From: Azonexaceae bacterium
GTDB taxonomy: Bacteria > Pseudomonadota > Gammaproteobacteria > Burkholderiales > Rhodocyclaceae
Assembly: GCA_009469665.1 (NCBI GenBank)
Contig: SSTB01000238.1
Coordinates: 1-64,000 of the forward strand
Length of the DNA stretch: 64,000 nt
Direction: 5' to 3'
In this document: in pieces, positions 11,853-21,031 of the stretch
Layout of the letters: each line of letters begins with the position of its first letter
Numbering within the stretch: position 1 is the first letter of the stretch
Made by a program: the position numbers and the translations under genes
Notes under the pieces: generated by a model
What the model was told of the DNA's origin: nothing
Database searches by the model: none
The model's input: the letters and a program-made list of their open reading frames with translations, nothing else

Positions 11853-12964
11853 AGGCCCAGATGGTAGAACACGATGGCAAAGCTCCCGTCGACCACGACG
11901 ATGAGGACCAGGGCGCTGACCACCGCCCGCGTCGTCGAGATACCCACCGCCGCCGCCCCGCTGCCGGTCTGCAGACCGCGCAGGCAGCCGATGCCGGCGA
12001 TCACGACGCCGAAGACGCCGCATTTGAACAGGCCGGTGAACAGGTCGCTCATGCCGACCAGGGTGAACACCTCGTTGAAATAGGTCGCCAGGGGAACCTG
12101 AAAACTCAGGAGGACCAGCGCCCCGCCCGCGATGCTCACCACGTCGGCGTACACGGCGAGCAGGGGCGTTACCGCCAGGGCCGCCAGCACCCGCGTCACC
12201 ACCAGAAACCGTACGGGATCGAAACCGAAGGTGGAAAGCGCGTCGATCTCCTCATTGACCCGCATGGTGCCGATCTCGGCGGCAAAGGCGGCGCCGGAGC
12301 GGCCAGCCAGGAGAATGGCCGTCATCAGGGGCGCCAGTTCGCGCACCATGGAAATGCCGATCAGGTCGGCGACATAAACCTCGGCACCGAACTGGCGCAT
12401 GGCGACCGCCGATTGGTAGGCGAGGATGACGCCGAGGATGAAGGCCACCAGGGTAACGATGGGAAGCGCATTGACCCCGGCTTCCTCGGCGATGGCCAGG
12501 GCGTCGCCCCAGCGCACCCGGCCCGGGCTGCGGGCCGCCGCGGCGAGGGCCCGCCCGGCCTCGCCGATAAAGGCGACCTGGGTCTTGAGGTCGGCCGCCA
12601 GTTCGAGGGAGGCGAGGCCGATGCGATGCAGGAGCGAATCGTCCACCACCGGCCGCACCAGGGGCTGGCGAAACTGCTCGACGTCGAACTGGGCGAGCAG
12701 GCGATCGAAGCGCTCGGCCAGACCGACGATGCGCACCGCCGCCTCGGCCGGCCGCTCCTGGCGCAGCAGATCGACGAGAAAAGCCAGCCCGGCGCCGTCG
12801 CAGTACTCAACGCCGGCCGCGTCGACCACCACCGCCCTGCCGCTCTGGGCGGCCAGGGCGGCCCGCGCCTCGGGCCACAGCGGCGCCACGCCGGCGGCGT
12901 CGAGGCGGCCGCCGAGCACCAGCCGGAGTTCCGGCCCCGTCGCCGAAATTTCAAGATTTGCCAT
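11849..12964 (-). CDS. STAS-domain/MlaE-type ABC permease fusion
   Basis: A 371-residue protein whose first ~95 residues look like a STAS domain ([20 protein letters not shown]) and whose remainder is the MlaE permease with about five membrane helices. The family region [28 protein letters not shown] and the conserved [10 protein letters not shown] are present. In E. coli the STAS protein MlaB and permease MlaE are separate; here they are fused, as in several other bacteria. It heads the four-gene operon; only 42 bp separate it from the divergent HDAC-like gene, so the promoters overlap there. It presumably moves phospholipid or another lipid between membranes. Confidence 0.92.
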   Translation of the reverse strand: MANLEISATGPELRLVLGGRLDAAGVAPLWPEARAALAAQSGRAVVVDAAGVEYCDGAGLAFLVDLLRQERPAEAAVRIVGLAERFDRLLAQFDVEQFRQPLVRPVVDDSLLHRIGLASLELAADLKTQVAFIGEAGRALAAAARSPGRVRWGDALAIAEEAGVNALPIVTLVAFILGVILAYQSAVAMRQFGAEVYVADLIGISMVRELAPLMTAILLAGRSGAAFAAEIGTMRVNEEIDALSTFGFDPVRFLVVTRVLAALAVTPLLAVYADVVSIAGGALVLLSFQVPLATYFNEVFTLVGMSDLFTGLFKCGVFGVVIAGIGCLRGLQTGSGAAAVGISTTRAVVSALVLIVVVDGSFAIVFYHLGL

Positions 12965-13006
12965 CCCGGCATGATAATGGGAAGCATCCGACCCCGCACC
13001 CCCGCC

Positions 13007-13936
13007 GTGAAGCTCTTCTACTCCGACATCTTCGTCCTGCCCCTGCCCGCCGGCCACCGCTTTCCCATGGAAAAATATTCCCGGTTGCGGGCCGTCCTGG
13101 CGGAAAGCGGCGAATTTTCCGCCGCCGATTTCCACCTTCCCGAACCGGCCGACGACGCCACCCTGGCCCGTGCCCACGACCCGGACTACATCCGGCGCGT
13201 CGCCGCCGGGCGTTTGAGCGAGCGGGAACAAAAAGCCATCGGTTTTCCCTGGAGCGCCGCCATGGTCGAACGCTCCCGCCGCTCCGCCGGCGCCACCCTG
13301 GGCGCCTGCCGGGCCGCCCTGGCCGATGGCGTCGCCGCCAACCTGGCGGGCGGCACCCACCATGCCCACCGGGACCGGGGGGAAGGCTTCTGCGTCTTCA
13401 ACGACGCCGCCGTCGCCGCCCGCGCCCTGCAGGCCGAGGGCCGCGTCCGCCGGGTGCTGGTGGTCGATTGCGACGTGCATCAGGGCAACGGCACCGCCAC
13501 CATCCTGGCCGGCGACGACAGCATCTACACCTTCTCCATCCACGGCGCCCGCAACTTCCCTTTTGCCAAGGCGGAAAGCGACCTCGACATCGAGCTTCCC
13601 GACGGCTGCGGCGATTGCGCCTACCTCGCCCGCCTCGACTGGGGTCTCGGCACCGCCTTCGACAGCGCCCGCCCCGACTTCGTCATCTACCTGGCCGGCG
13701 CCGACCCCTACCGGGACGACCGCTTCGGGCGGCTGGCGCTGACTTTCGCAGGGTTGGCCGAACGGGACCGCCGGGTGCTCGAACGCTGCCGGCAACACGG
13801 CCTGCCCGTGGCCCTCGCCATGGCCGGCGGGTATGCACGGCAGATCGACGACACGGTACGCATCCACGCCGCCACGATTCAGATTGCCAAGGGCATAATG
13901 GAGCCTTCACGATCACCGGCGAGGTTCACCCCATGA
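13007..13936 (+). CDS. Histone deacetylase-superfamily hydrolase
   Basis: A bacterial class of the HDAC/acetoin-utilisation/acetylpolyamine amidohydrolase superfamily, 309 residues from the GTG start. Zn-site and active-site motifs are visible: [22 protein letters not shown] (the HH pair), [11 protein letters not shown] (metal Asp and His) and the later [12 protein letters not shown] (metal Asp). The GTG at 13007 is preferred because the family begins (M)[23 protein letters not shown]; an in-frame ATG at 12971 would add 12 residues and overlap nothing useful. The substrate is probably an acetylated small amine or lysine, not histone. Its stop overlaps the next gene as ATGA. Confidence 0.9.
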   Translation: MKLFYSDIFVLPLPAGHRFPMEKYSRLRAVLAESGEFSAADFHLPEPADDATLARAHDPDYIRRVAAGRLSEREQKAIGFPWSAAMVERSRRSAGATLGACRAALADGVAANLAGGTHHAHRDRGEGFCVFNDAAVAARALQAEGRVRRVLVVDCDVHQGNGTATILAGDDSIYTFSIHGARNFPFAKAESDLDIELPDGCGDCAYLARLDWGLGTAFDSARPDFVIYLAGADPYRDDRFGRLALTFAGLAERDRRVLERCRQHGLPVALAMAGGYARQIDDTVRIHAATIQIAKGIMEPSRSPARFTP

Positions 13937-14331
13937 CCCTGCGCATCGTCCGCCTCGGTACCCCCCGCGCCCCCGACGAAGGGCTGCGCCTCGGCACGGT
14001 GCGCCGGCCGCCCCGGGGCGTGCCCAAAGCCGAGTTCGCCTCGGGCAACTGGTACGACGTCTGGTACCCCAACCTGGCGCCCAGCGCCGAACTGGTCAAA
14101 GCAGCCCTGGCCGCCGGGACCGACGCCGAATGGGCCGCCTTCGCCAAGGCTTTCCGGGCCGAAATGGCGGTGCCGGAAGCCGCCCGCAGCCTCGAACTGC
14201 TCGCCGCCTTCTCCCACCGGACCAATTTTTCCCTGGGCTGTTATTGCGCCGACGAGACCCGTTGCCACCGTTCCATCCTGCGGGCACTGCTGGCGGAAAA
14301 AGGGGCGGCGATGGAAAATTCGCCGGGTTGA
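13933..14331 (+). CDS. DUF488 family protein
   Basis: A 132-residue protein of the DUF488 family, recognised by the internal [14 protein letters not shown] and C-terminal [16 protein letters not shown] motif with conserved cysteines and histidine. Function of the family is unknown; some members are annotated as uncharacterised nucleic-acid or metal-related proteins. It starts inside the HDAC-like gene stop (ATGA), so the two products are probably made together. Confidence 0.85.
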   Translation: MTLRIVRLGTPRAPDEGLRLGTVRRPPRGVPKAEFASGNWYDVWYPNLAPSAELVKAALAAGTDAEWAAFAKAFRAEMAVPEAARSLELLAAFSHRTNFSLGCYCADETRCHRSILRALLAEKGAAMENSPG

Positions 14332-14389
14332 GCACCGACCGGCGCATTTCTTGTCCAACCCCGGCCGCCCTTCCCGTTAGAATTTCGTC

Positions 14390-15871
14390 ATGACCGCTCT
14401 CTACCGTAGCCCTGCCCTGCGCGAAATCGAAACCGCCGCTGCCGCATCGCCGCTCATGCAGCGGGCCGGCGCCGCCGCTGCCGCCTGGGCGGCGGAATTG
14501 GCGGTGGATCGCAACCTGCCGCTGCTGCTCCTGGCCGGCCCCGGCAACAATGGCGGCGATGCCTTCGAGGCGGCCAGCCTCCTGCGGCAGCGTTTCTTCG
14601 ACGTCCGCCTCGCCTTCGCCGGCGATCCGGAAAAGCTTCCCGCCGCTGCCCGGGCCGCCCACCGGCGCTTCGTCGCCGGCGGCGGCACCTGTCTCGCCGC
14701 GATTCCCGAGGTTTCCCGCTGGGGGCTGATGGTCGACGGCCTTTTCGGCATCGGGCTGGCCCGCGCCCCGGCCGGCCACTACGCCGACTGGATCGCCGCC
14801 GCCAACGCCCTGGCCCGGCGGGACCGCTGCCCGCTTCTCGCCCTCGACTGCCCTTCCGGCCTCGATGCCGATACCGGCAGCGCCTTCGCCCCGGCCATCG
14901 CCGCCACCCACACCCTGACCTTCATCGCCGCCAAGCCCGGCCTCTTCACCGGCGAAGGCCCGGACCACTGCGGCATCCTGCAGGTCGCCCCGCTGGCCCT
15001 GGACGCAGCGGCGTTCCCGTCCCCCGACGGCGGCCTGATTGAGCGTGCCGGCTTCGCCGCCTACCTGCAGCCCCGCCGCGCCAACAGCCACAAGGGCAGC
15101 TTCGGCAGCGCCGGCGTCGTCGGCGGCGCCCATTCCATGCTCGGCGCCGCCTTCCTGGCCGGGCGGGCGGCCCTCCATCTGGGTGCGGGGCGGGTCTATG
15201 TCGGCCTCCTCGACGCCTACGCGCCGTCGATCGACCTGCTGCAACCCGAACTGATGTTGCGCAAACCTGAAGGCGTGCTCGAAGCCGGACTCAGCGCCCT
15301 GGCCTGCGGCCCGGGGCTGGGCAACAGCCTGCAGGCCAACGAAATCCTCGACCGCGCCCTGGGCCTTGATTTGCCCCTCATCCTCGACGCCGACGCCCTC
15401 AACCTGGTTTCCTACGAAACGGCCATGCAGGCCACCGTCGCCGCCCGCACCGCCCCGACCCTGCTCACCCCCCACCCGGTCGAAGCGGCCCGCCTTCTCG
15501 ACTGCGACGTAGCCGAGATCCAGGCCGACCGCATCCGGGCGGCCACCGAGCTGGCCTGGCGCTTCGACAGCCACGTCGCCTTGAAGGGCTGCGGCACCGT
15601 CGTCGCGTCGCCGGCCAGTGCCTGGCGGATCAACACCACGGGCAACCCCGGCCTGGCCTCGGCGGGCAGCGGCGACGTCCTGACCGGCATCACCCTGGCG
15701 CTGCTCGCCCAGGGCTGGCCGCCCGATCTGGCGCTGCAGGGCGCCGTCCATCTCCACGGCGCCGCCGCCGACGCCCTGGTCGCCCAGGGCATCGGCCCGG
15801 TCGGCCTGACCGCCGGGGAGATCGTCGGCGCCGCCCGCCAGGTCTTCAACCGCTGGATCGATGAGCGCTGA
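14390..15871 (+). CDS. nnr: Bifunctional NAD(P)H-hydrate epimerase/dehydratase
   Basis: Repairs damaged NADHX/NADPHX. The 493-residue protein has the N-terminal YjeF_N epimerase domain (about 1-215; GPGNNGGDAFEAA and DGLFGIGLAR motifs) fused to the C-terminal ADP/ATP-dependent dehydratase (about 225-493; GNPGLASAGSGDVLTG is the nucleotide-binding signature). The length matches the fused bacterial form. The next gene starts 11 bases before its stop in another frame, so translation is probably coupled. Confidence 0.95.
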   Translation: MTALYRSPALREIETAAAASPLMQRAGAAAAAWAAELAVDRNLPLLLLAGPGNNGGDAFEAASLLRQRFFDVRLAFAGDPEKLPAAARAAHRRFVAGGGTCLAAIPEVSRWGLMVDGLFGIGLARAPAGHYADWIAAANALARRDRCPLLALDCPSGLDADTGSAFAPAIAATHTLTFIAAKPGLFTGEGPDHCGILQVAPLALDAAAFPSPDGGLIERAGFAAYLQPRRANSHKGSFGSAGVVGGAHSMLGAAFLAGRAALHLGAGRVYVGLLDAYAPSIDLLQPELMLRKPEGVLEAGLSALACGPGLGNSLQANEILDRALGLDLPLILDADALNLVSYETAMQATVAARTAPTLLTPHPVEAARLLDCDVAEIQADRIRAATELAWRFDSHVALKGCGTVVASPASAWRINTTGNPGLASAGSGDVLTGITLALLAQGWPPDLALQGAVHLHGAAADALVAQGIGPVGLTAGEIVGAARQVFNRWIDER

Positions 15872-16745
15872 GCAGCGTCCCCTGCGGGGGATGCTGCTGC
15901 TCCTCGGGTCGCTGTTCTTTTTCGCCGCCCTCGACGCGACGGCCAAATACCTGGCCCAGCGCTACAGCGTGCCGCTTCTGGTCTGGGCGCGTTACCTCGT
16001 CCATTGCCTGCTCATGGCGGTTTTTCTCGGCCCCCACCAGGGCCGCCGCCTCGTCGCCACCGGCCGGCCCCGCCGGCAGATCGTGCGCGGCCTGCTGCTC
16101 GTCGGCTGTACCGGCTTCGGCATCGCCGCCCTGGCCCGCATGCCCCTGGCGGAAACGACGGCAGTGGCCTTCACGGCGCCCCTCATGGTCGCCCTCCTGG
16201 CCGGCCCCTGGCTCGGGGAACGGCTTTCCGCCGGACGCTGGCTGGCTGTCCTGGCCGGTTTCGGCGGCGTTCTCCTGATCGCCCGGCCGGGGGGCGCGGT
16301 GACCGTGGACGGCATCGCCCTGGCCCTGCTCGCCGCCGCCTGTTACGCCGCCTACCAGATCCTCACCCGCCAGCTCGCCGCCACCGAAGGGACGGTGACC
16401 CTGGTCTTCTACACCGCCCTGGTCGGAACCGTCGCCATGAGCCTGGCGCTTCCCTTCTTCTGGCGGGACATCGCCCAGGTCGCCCCGGGCGACGCCTGGC
16501 TCATCGCCGCCCTCGGCGTTCTCGGCGGCAGCGGCCATTTCCTGCTCACCCGCGCCTTCCGCCACGCCCCGGCCTCGACCCTTTCGCCCTTCATCTACGT
16601 CCAGCTCGTCTGGGCGACAGTGCTCGGCGCGGCGGTTTTCGGCCAGTGGCCGGACTGGGTTTCCGCCTTCGGCATGGCGGCCATCGTCACCTGCGGCCTT
16701 TGGCTCGCGGTCGATGCCCGTCGGGCCAGCCGCCTGCTAACGTAG
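15861..16745 (+). CDS. DMT-superfamily transporter (EamA)
   Basis: A 294-residue inner-membrane protein with about ten hydrophobic helices in two EamA repeats. It belongs to the drug/metabolite transporter superfamily (RhaT/YdcZ/EamA type). The substrate cannot be deduced. The start overlaps the nnr stop by 11 bases and the end overlaps the convergent glutamate-synthase-like gene by 9 bases. Confidence 0.9.
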   Translation: MSAEQRPLRGMLLLLGSLFFFAALDATAKYLAQRYSVPLLVWARYLVHCLLMAVFLGPHQGRRLVATGRPRRQIVRGLLLVGCTGFGIAALARMPLAETTAVAFTAPLMVALLAGPWLGERLSAGRWLAVLAGFGGVLLIARPGGAVTVDGIALALLAAACYAAYQILTRQLAATEGTVTLVFYTALVGTVAMSLALPFFWRDIAQVAPGDAWLIAALGVLGGSGHFLLTRAFRHAPASTLSPFIYVQLVWATVLGAAVFGQWPDWVSAFGMAAIVTCGLWLAVDARRASRLLT

Positions 16746-18209
16746 CGGCGGATAGGGGTAGAGGCGGTTCAGGGCCTCGCTGTGGCCGCTGATCTGCATG
16801 ATGCGCACATGCTCCCGGCGGAACTCCCGGGCGTGCTTGAGGCCGCAAGAATGGGCGATCATGTCGATCTCCTTGTTCATGTTGCGGCAATAGGCGGCGA
16901 CGCGCTCGGCCTTGTCCTCGACGACGAGGCCGCGCTGCAGGCGCGGGTCGTGGGTGGTGATGCCGGTGGGGCAGGTGTTCTGATGGCAGCGTAGCGCCTG
17001 GATGCAGCCCAGGGAGAACATGAAGCCCCGGGCCGTATTGACGAAATCGGCGCCGCAGGCGAGCGCCCAGGCGGCCTTGGCGGGGGTCACCAGCTTGCCG
17101 GCGGCGATCACCCGGATGCGCTCGCGCAACCCGGATTCGATGAGGCTGTCCACCACCCGCGGCAGGGCTTCCAGGATGGACAGGGCCATGTGGTCGGCCA
17201 GGGCCTGGGGGGCCGCGCCGGAACCGCCTTCGCCGCCGTCGATGGCGAGAAAGTCGGGGGCGGCGTGCAGGCCGCGGCGGTTCACCGCCTCCACCAGTTC
17301 GTGCATGAACTGCCAGCCGCCGATGGCCGTCTTGATGCCGACCGGCTTGCCGGTGATTTCCCGCACCCATTCGACCATGTCGAGCAACTGGTCCATATTG
17401 CCGGTTTCGGGATGGCGGTTGGGCGAGAAGGAATCGCGACCACAGGGAATGCCCCGGATGCGGGCGATTTCCTCGGTCACCTTGGCCGCCGGCAGGACGC
17501 CGCCCTTGCCCGGCTTGGCCCCCTGGGAAAGCTTGATCTCGAAGGCGCCGATGGCGTCGTGGGCGGCCAGTTCGCGGAGTCGCACCGGATCGAGGCGGCC
17601 CTCGCCGTCGCGCACCCCGTATTTGGCCGTGCCGATCTGAAAGATGACGTCGCAGCCGCCTTCCAGGTGGTAGGGCGACAGGCCGCCCTCGCCGGTATCC
17701 ATCCAGCACCCGGCCAGGGCCGCCCCGCGGGAAAGCGCCTGCACCGCCGGTTTGGAGATGGCGCCGAAGCTCATGCCGCTGACGTTGACCAGGGAGCGGC
17801 CGACGAAGGGCTTGCCGCTGTAGCCCTCGCCGATGGCCAGCGGCGGCGTGGGCAGGCGTTCGGCTTCGAGGACGGCGAAGGGCGCATTGACGAAGAGCAG
17901 CGCCCCGGGCTGGTGGATGTCGTAGGTCGAGCCGAAACCGAGCATGCCGCCCTCGTCCTTGGCCAGGCGATAGACCCAGGCCCGGGTGGCGCGGTTGAAG
18001 GGCATTTCCTCGCGGTCGCCGAGAAAGAAATACTGGCGGAAATACTCGCCCAGATGCTCGAAGAAGAAGCGCAGATGCCCGACAATCGGGTAGTTGCGCA
18101 GCACCGTATGGCGCTTCTGGGTGATGTCGCGGACGTACCAATAGACGAGCAGCAGGGCGAAAACCAGGGCAATGAAGACGCCCAGACCGACGTGGAACAC
18201 GCTCATCAT
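16737..18209 (-). CDS. Membrane-anchored FMN-binding glutamate-synthase-family protein
   Basis: A 490-residue protein built on the FMN-binding synthase domain of glutamate synthase (GltB-like). The barrel motifs GYSGKPFVGRSLVNVSGMSFG, LSQGAKPGKGG, FLAIDGGEGGSGAAPQ and the cysteines in LGCIQALRCHQNTCPTGI are visible; the latter region carries the [3Fe-4S]-type cysteines. The glutaminase domain is absent. Residues about 4-26 form one hydrophobic helix (VGLGVFIALVFALLLVYWYV), placing it at the membrane. Family members are widespread without an assigned reaction; an oxidoreductase using FMN is a safe inference. It is divergent from nadC (67 bp). Confidence 0.88.
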   Translation of the reverse strand: MMSVFHVGLGVFIALVFALLLVYWYVRDITQKRHTVLRNYPIVGHLRFFFEHLGEYFRQYFFLGDREEMPFNRATRAWVYRLAKDEGGMLGFGSTYDIHQPGALLFVNAPFAVLEAERLPTPPLAIGEGYSGKPFVGRSLVNVSGMSFGAISKPAVQALSRGAALAGCWMDTGEGGLSPYHLEGGCDVIFQIGTAKYGVRDGEGRLDPVRLRELAAHDAIGAFEIKLSQGAKPGKGGVLPAAKVTEEIARIRGIPCGRDSFSPNRHPETGNMDQLLDMVEWVREITGKPVGIKTAIGGWQFMHELVEAVNRRGLHAAPDFLAIDGGEGGSGAAPQALADHMALSILEALPRVVDSLIESGLRERIRVIAAGKLVTPAKAAWALACGADFVNTARGFMFSLGCIQALRCHQNTCPTGITTHDPRLQRGLVVEDKAERVAAYCRNMNKEIDMIAHSCGLKHAREFRREHVRIMQISGHSEALNRLYPYPPLR

Positions 18210-18276
18210 GTTCGACCTCCCTCTTCCGGCGGTACAATGCGCGCCTTAGCCGCTAGCATGAACGTTCGAGAGAGCC

Positions 18277-19140
18277 ATGTCCATCGAGTTCCCCTACCCC
18301 TTAGCCCCCGAAATCGCCCGCAACGTCGCCGCTGCGCTGGACGAAGACATCGGCCCCGGCGACCTCACTGCCGAACTGGTCCCCTACGGCCGCCGGGCGC
18401 AGGCCACGGTGATCTCGCGGGAACCGGGCGTGCTCTGCGGCGCGGCCTGGTTCGAATTGTGCCTCCTCAAGCTCGACCCGGAGGCCCGGGTCGCCTGGAG
18501 CGCCGAGGACGGCGATCGCATCGCCCCCAACCAGGTACTGTGCCGAATCGAAGGCAACGCCCGCGCCCTCCTTTCGGCCGAACGCAGCGCCCTCAATTTT
18601 CTCCAGCTCCTCTCCGGCGTCGCCACCAAGGCCCGCCGCTACGCCGACGCCCTGGCCGGCACCAAGGCGCAGGTGGTCGATACCCGCAAGACCCTGCCGG
18701 GACTGCGCATCGCCCAAAAATACGCCGTCCGCTGCGGCGGCGGCGGCAACCACCGGCTGGCCCTGTGGGACGCCATCCTCATCAAGGAAAACCACATCCT
18801 CGCCGCGGGCGGCATCGCCGAGGCCCTGGAAGAAGCGCGCCGCGCCGCCGATCGTGCCGGCGAGCGCTGTCGGTTCATCCAGATCGAGGTGGAAAACCTC
18901 GCCGAACTCGAGTCCGCCCTGGCGGCCGGCGCCACCATGATCCTCCTCGACAACTTCAGCCTCGACCTGCTGCGCCAGGCGGCCGAAATCAACGCCGGGC
19001 GGGCCATTCTCGAAGCCTCGGGCAACGTCACCCTGGAAACCATCCGCGCCATCGCCGAAACCGGCGTGGACCGGATTTCGGTGGGCAGCCTGACCAAGGA
19101 CGTCCAGGCCCTCGACCTGTCGATGCGCTTTGTCGGCTAA
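18277..19140 (+). CDS. nadC: Nicotinate-nucleotide pyrophosphorylase (quinolinate phosphoribosyltransferase)
   Basis: Converts quinolinate and PRPP to nicotinate mononucleotide, the third step of de novo NAD synthesis. The 287-residue product shows family motifs DTRKTLPGLRIAQKYAVRCGGG, NHRLALWDAILIKENH, and the metal-binding IEVENLAELESAL. Length and start (MSIEFPYPLAPEIARN) are normal. A roughly 100-bp repeat begins one base after its stop codon. Confidence 0.97.
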   Translation: MSIEFPYPLAPEIARNVAAALDEDIGPGDLTAELVPYGRRAQATVISREPGVLCGAAWFELCLLKLDPEARVAWSAEDGDRIAPNQVLCRIEGNARALLSAERSALNFLQLLSGVATKARRYADALAGTKAQVVDTRKTLPGLRIAQKYAVRCGGGGNHRLALWDAILIKENHILAAGGIAEALEEARRAADRAGERCRFIQIEVENLAELESALAAGATMILLDNFSLDLLRQAAEINAGRAILEASGNVTLETIRAIAETGVDRISVGSLTKDVQALDLSMRFVG

Positions 19141-19141
19141 G

Positions 19142-19242
19142 ACCGATTCGCTATCCAATCGGGACGCGAAGACGAACCGAAGACAGCGCGGCAGCACGGC
19201 AAGGCGAAGTCCACAACCGGTCGGTTTGCAGGCGAATTGGTA
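19142..19242 (+). repeat. Intergenic ~100-bp palindromic repeat, copy 1
   Basis: Starts ACCGATTCGC one base behind the nadC stop and ends GGCGAATTGGTA. The terminal inverted repeat reads ACCRATTCGC/GCGAATYGGT. Internal blocks GCGAAGACGAACCGAAGAC, GCAGCACGGCAAGGCGAAGT and CGGTCGGTTTG are shared with copies at 35896 and 49801. Confidence 0.85.
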
Positions 19243-19337
19243 TAAGCGATGGCCGGCGGCAGGACATGGGCCTATAATCGGGGTAAAGAAATCGGCCCTG
19301 GCGCCGTAATCAAAAGCTACCGCTCCCGGAGATAACA

Positions 19338-19475
19338 ATGCTCTTCGCGCTTTTCTATATCGTCGCGATCACCATCCTGATATTGCACTTCACGGGCTTT
19401 CTCGCCCGCCACAACCTGGAATGGCTGGTGCTCGTCCTGGCCGTCGCGGTCTTTCCGGCCGTCATCTACCTTTAG
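19338..19475 (+). CDS. Small hydrophobic membrane protein (45 residues)
   Basis: An ATG at 19338 preceded by GGAGATAAC opens a 45-residue frame ending TAG at 19475. The peptide has two hydrophobic segments, LFALFYIVAITILILHF and LEWLVLVLAVAVFPAVIYL, joined by TGFLARHN. A strong terminator follows 50 bp later. The clean ribosome site, terminator and absence of an overlapping gene argue that it is real. It could sit in the inner membrane as a small regulatory or accessory subunit; no family is recognised. Confidence 0.65.
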   Translation: MLFALFYIVAITILILHFTGFLARHNLEWLVLVLAVAVFPAVIYL

Positions 19476-19527
19476 CTGGCCGGGCCACCGTCAGCGCCGC
19501 GCCGCGACAGAAACTTCTGCAATAAAG

Positions 19528-19557
19528 AAGGGCAGCCCAGGCTGCCCTTTTTGTTTT
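19528..19557. terminator. Bidirectional Rho-independent terminator
   Basis: AAGGGCAGCC (19528-19537) and GGCTGCCCTT (19540-19549) form a perfect 10-bp arm pair followed by TTTGTTTT on the plus strand. It ends the small membrane protein gene and, lying 14 bp past the thrC stop on the other strand, may also serve thrC. Confidence 0.88.
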
Positions 19558-19570
19558 CCCCGGCCGGGCC

Positions 19571-20998
19571 TCAGACCCGTTCGACGATGAAGCGCTTGAC
19601 CGCCTCGACGTCGGGCGCCATCACCACGACGCGTTGCGGCAGGCTCTCGATGCCCGCCAGATCGGCCGGCCGCACCGGTTCCTGGCCCAGGGCCTCGCGG
19701 ATGGTTTCTTCGAACTTGGCAGGTTGGGCGGTTTCCAGGACGACCATGGGTACGCCGGGGCGGCGGTTTTCCAGCGCCACCTTGAGGCCGTCGGCGGTGT
19801 GGGTGTCGAGCATGACGCCGTAGCGGCCGTGGGCGTAGCGGATGGTCTTGATGCGGTCGGCGTGGCTGCTCTTGCCGGAAACGAATCCGAATTCCGGCAT
19901 TTTCGCCCAGTGCGGCGTGGCGGAAAGATCGAAGGCTTCCCCCCGCTCGACCTTGGCCCAGAGTTCGCGCACGACCGCCGGGTCGCGGCCCACCAGGTCG
20001 AAGACGAAGCGCTCGAAGTTGGAGGCCTTGGAAATATCCATCGACGGGCTGGAGGTGACGCTGGTTTCGGCGGCGGTGCGCGGCCGATAGACGCCGGTGC
20101 GGAAGAACTCGTCGAGGACGTCGTTTTCGTTGGTGGCGAGCACCAGGCGGGCGATGGGCAGGCCCATCATGCGGGCGATGTGGCCGGCGCAGATGTTGCC
20201 GAAGTTGCCCGAGGGGACGGCGAAGGCCACCTCTTCGTCGTTGGACTTGGTGGCCAGGAAGTAGCCTTGGAAGTAATAGACGATCTGGGCTGCCACCCGC
20301 GCCCAGTTGATCGAATTGACGGCGCCGATCTTGTACCTGGCCTTGAAATTGGCGTCGTTGGAGACGGCCTTGACGATGTCCTGGGCGTCGTCGAACATGC
20401 CGGTGACGGCGACGTTGAAGATGTTGCCGTCCGGCAGCGAATACATCTGGGCCCGCTGGAAGGCGCTCATCTTGCCCTCCGGCGAGAGCATGAAGACCTT
20501 GACGTTGTGCTTGCCGCGCATGGCGTATTCGGCGGCGGAGCCGGTGTCGCCGGAGGTGGCGCCGAGGATGTTGATCGACTCGCCGCGCTTGTCCAGCACG
20601 TATTCAAAGAGATTGCCCAGCAACTGCATGGCCATGTCCTTGAAGGCCAGGGTCGGGCCGTTGGACAGTTCCTGGGTGTACAGGCCGTCGTCGAGCCGGG
20701 TGAGCGGCGTGATTTCCGCCGCCTTGCCGCCGTTGCGGGTATGGCAGTAGACCTCGGGGGTGTAGGTCTTGGCGACCAGGGCCTGCAAGTCGGCGGCGGG
20801 AATGTCGTCGATGAACTTGGAAAGAATGGCAAAAGCCAGATCGGCGTAAGAAAGCCCGCGCCAGGCGTCGAGTTCGGCGCGGCTGACCGGCGGATAGGAT
20901 TCCGGCAGGTAGAGGCCGCCGTCGGGCGCCAGCCCGCCGAGGAGGATGTCGCAGAAAGCTTGGGCCGGCGCGTTGCCGCGGGTCGAAATGTAACGCAT
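19571..20998 (-). CDS. thrC: Threonine synthase
   Basis: PLP enzyme converting O-phospho-L-homoserine to threonine (475 residues). The PLP lysine lies in NGPTLAFKDMAMQLLG, and SGDTGSAAEYAMRGK and FAVPSGNFGNICAGH are phosphate/PLP-binding loops. The N-terminus MRYISTRGNAPAQAFCDILLGGLAPDGGLYLPE is the typical long ThrC type. The homoserine dehydrogenase gene is about 22 kb away (42787), not adjacent as in many relatives. Confidence 0.97.
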   Translation of the reverse strand: MRYISTRGNAPAQAFCDILLGGLAPDGGLYLPESYPPVSRAELDAWRGLSYADLAFAILSKFIDDIPAADLQALVAKTYTPEVYCHTRNGGKAAEITPLTRLDDGLYTQELSNGPTLAFKDMAMQLLGNLFEYVLDKRGESINILGATSGDTGSAAEYAMRGKHNVKVFMLSPEGKMSAFQRAQMYSLPDGNIFNVAVTGMFDDAQDIVKAVSNDANFKARYKIGAVNSINWARVAAQIVYYFQGYFLATKSNDEEVAFAVPSGNFGNICAGHIARMMGLPIARLVLATNENDVLDEFFRTGVYRPRTAAETSVTSSPSMDISKASNFERFVFDLVGRDPAVVRELWAKVERGEAFDLSATPHWAKMPEFGFVSGKSSHADRIKTIRYAHGRYGVMLDTHTADGLKVALENRRPGVPMVVLETAQPAKFEETIREALGQEPVRPADLAGIESLPQRVVVMAPDVEAVKRFIVERV

Positions 20999-21031
20999 GG
21001 GGAAGAACCTGAAAGGCGAAAAGGGTGGATT

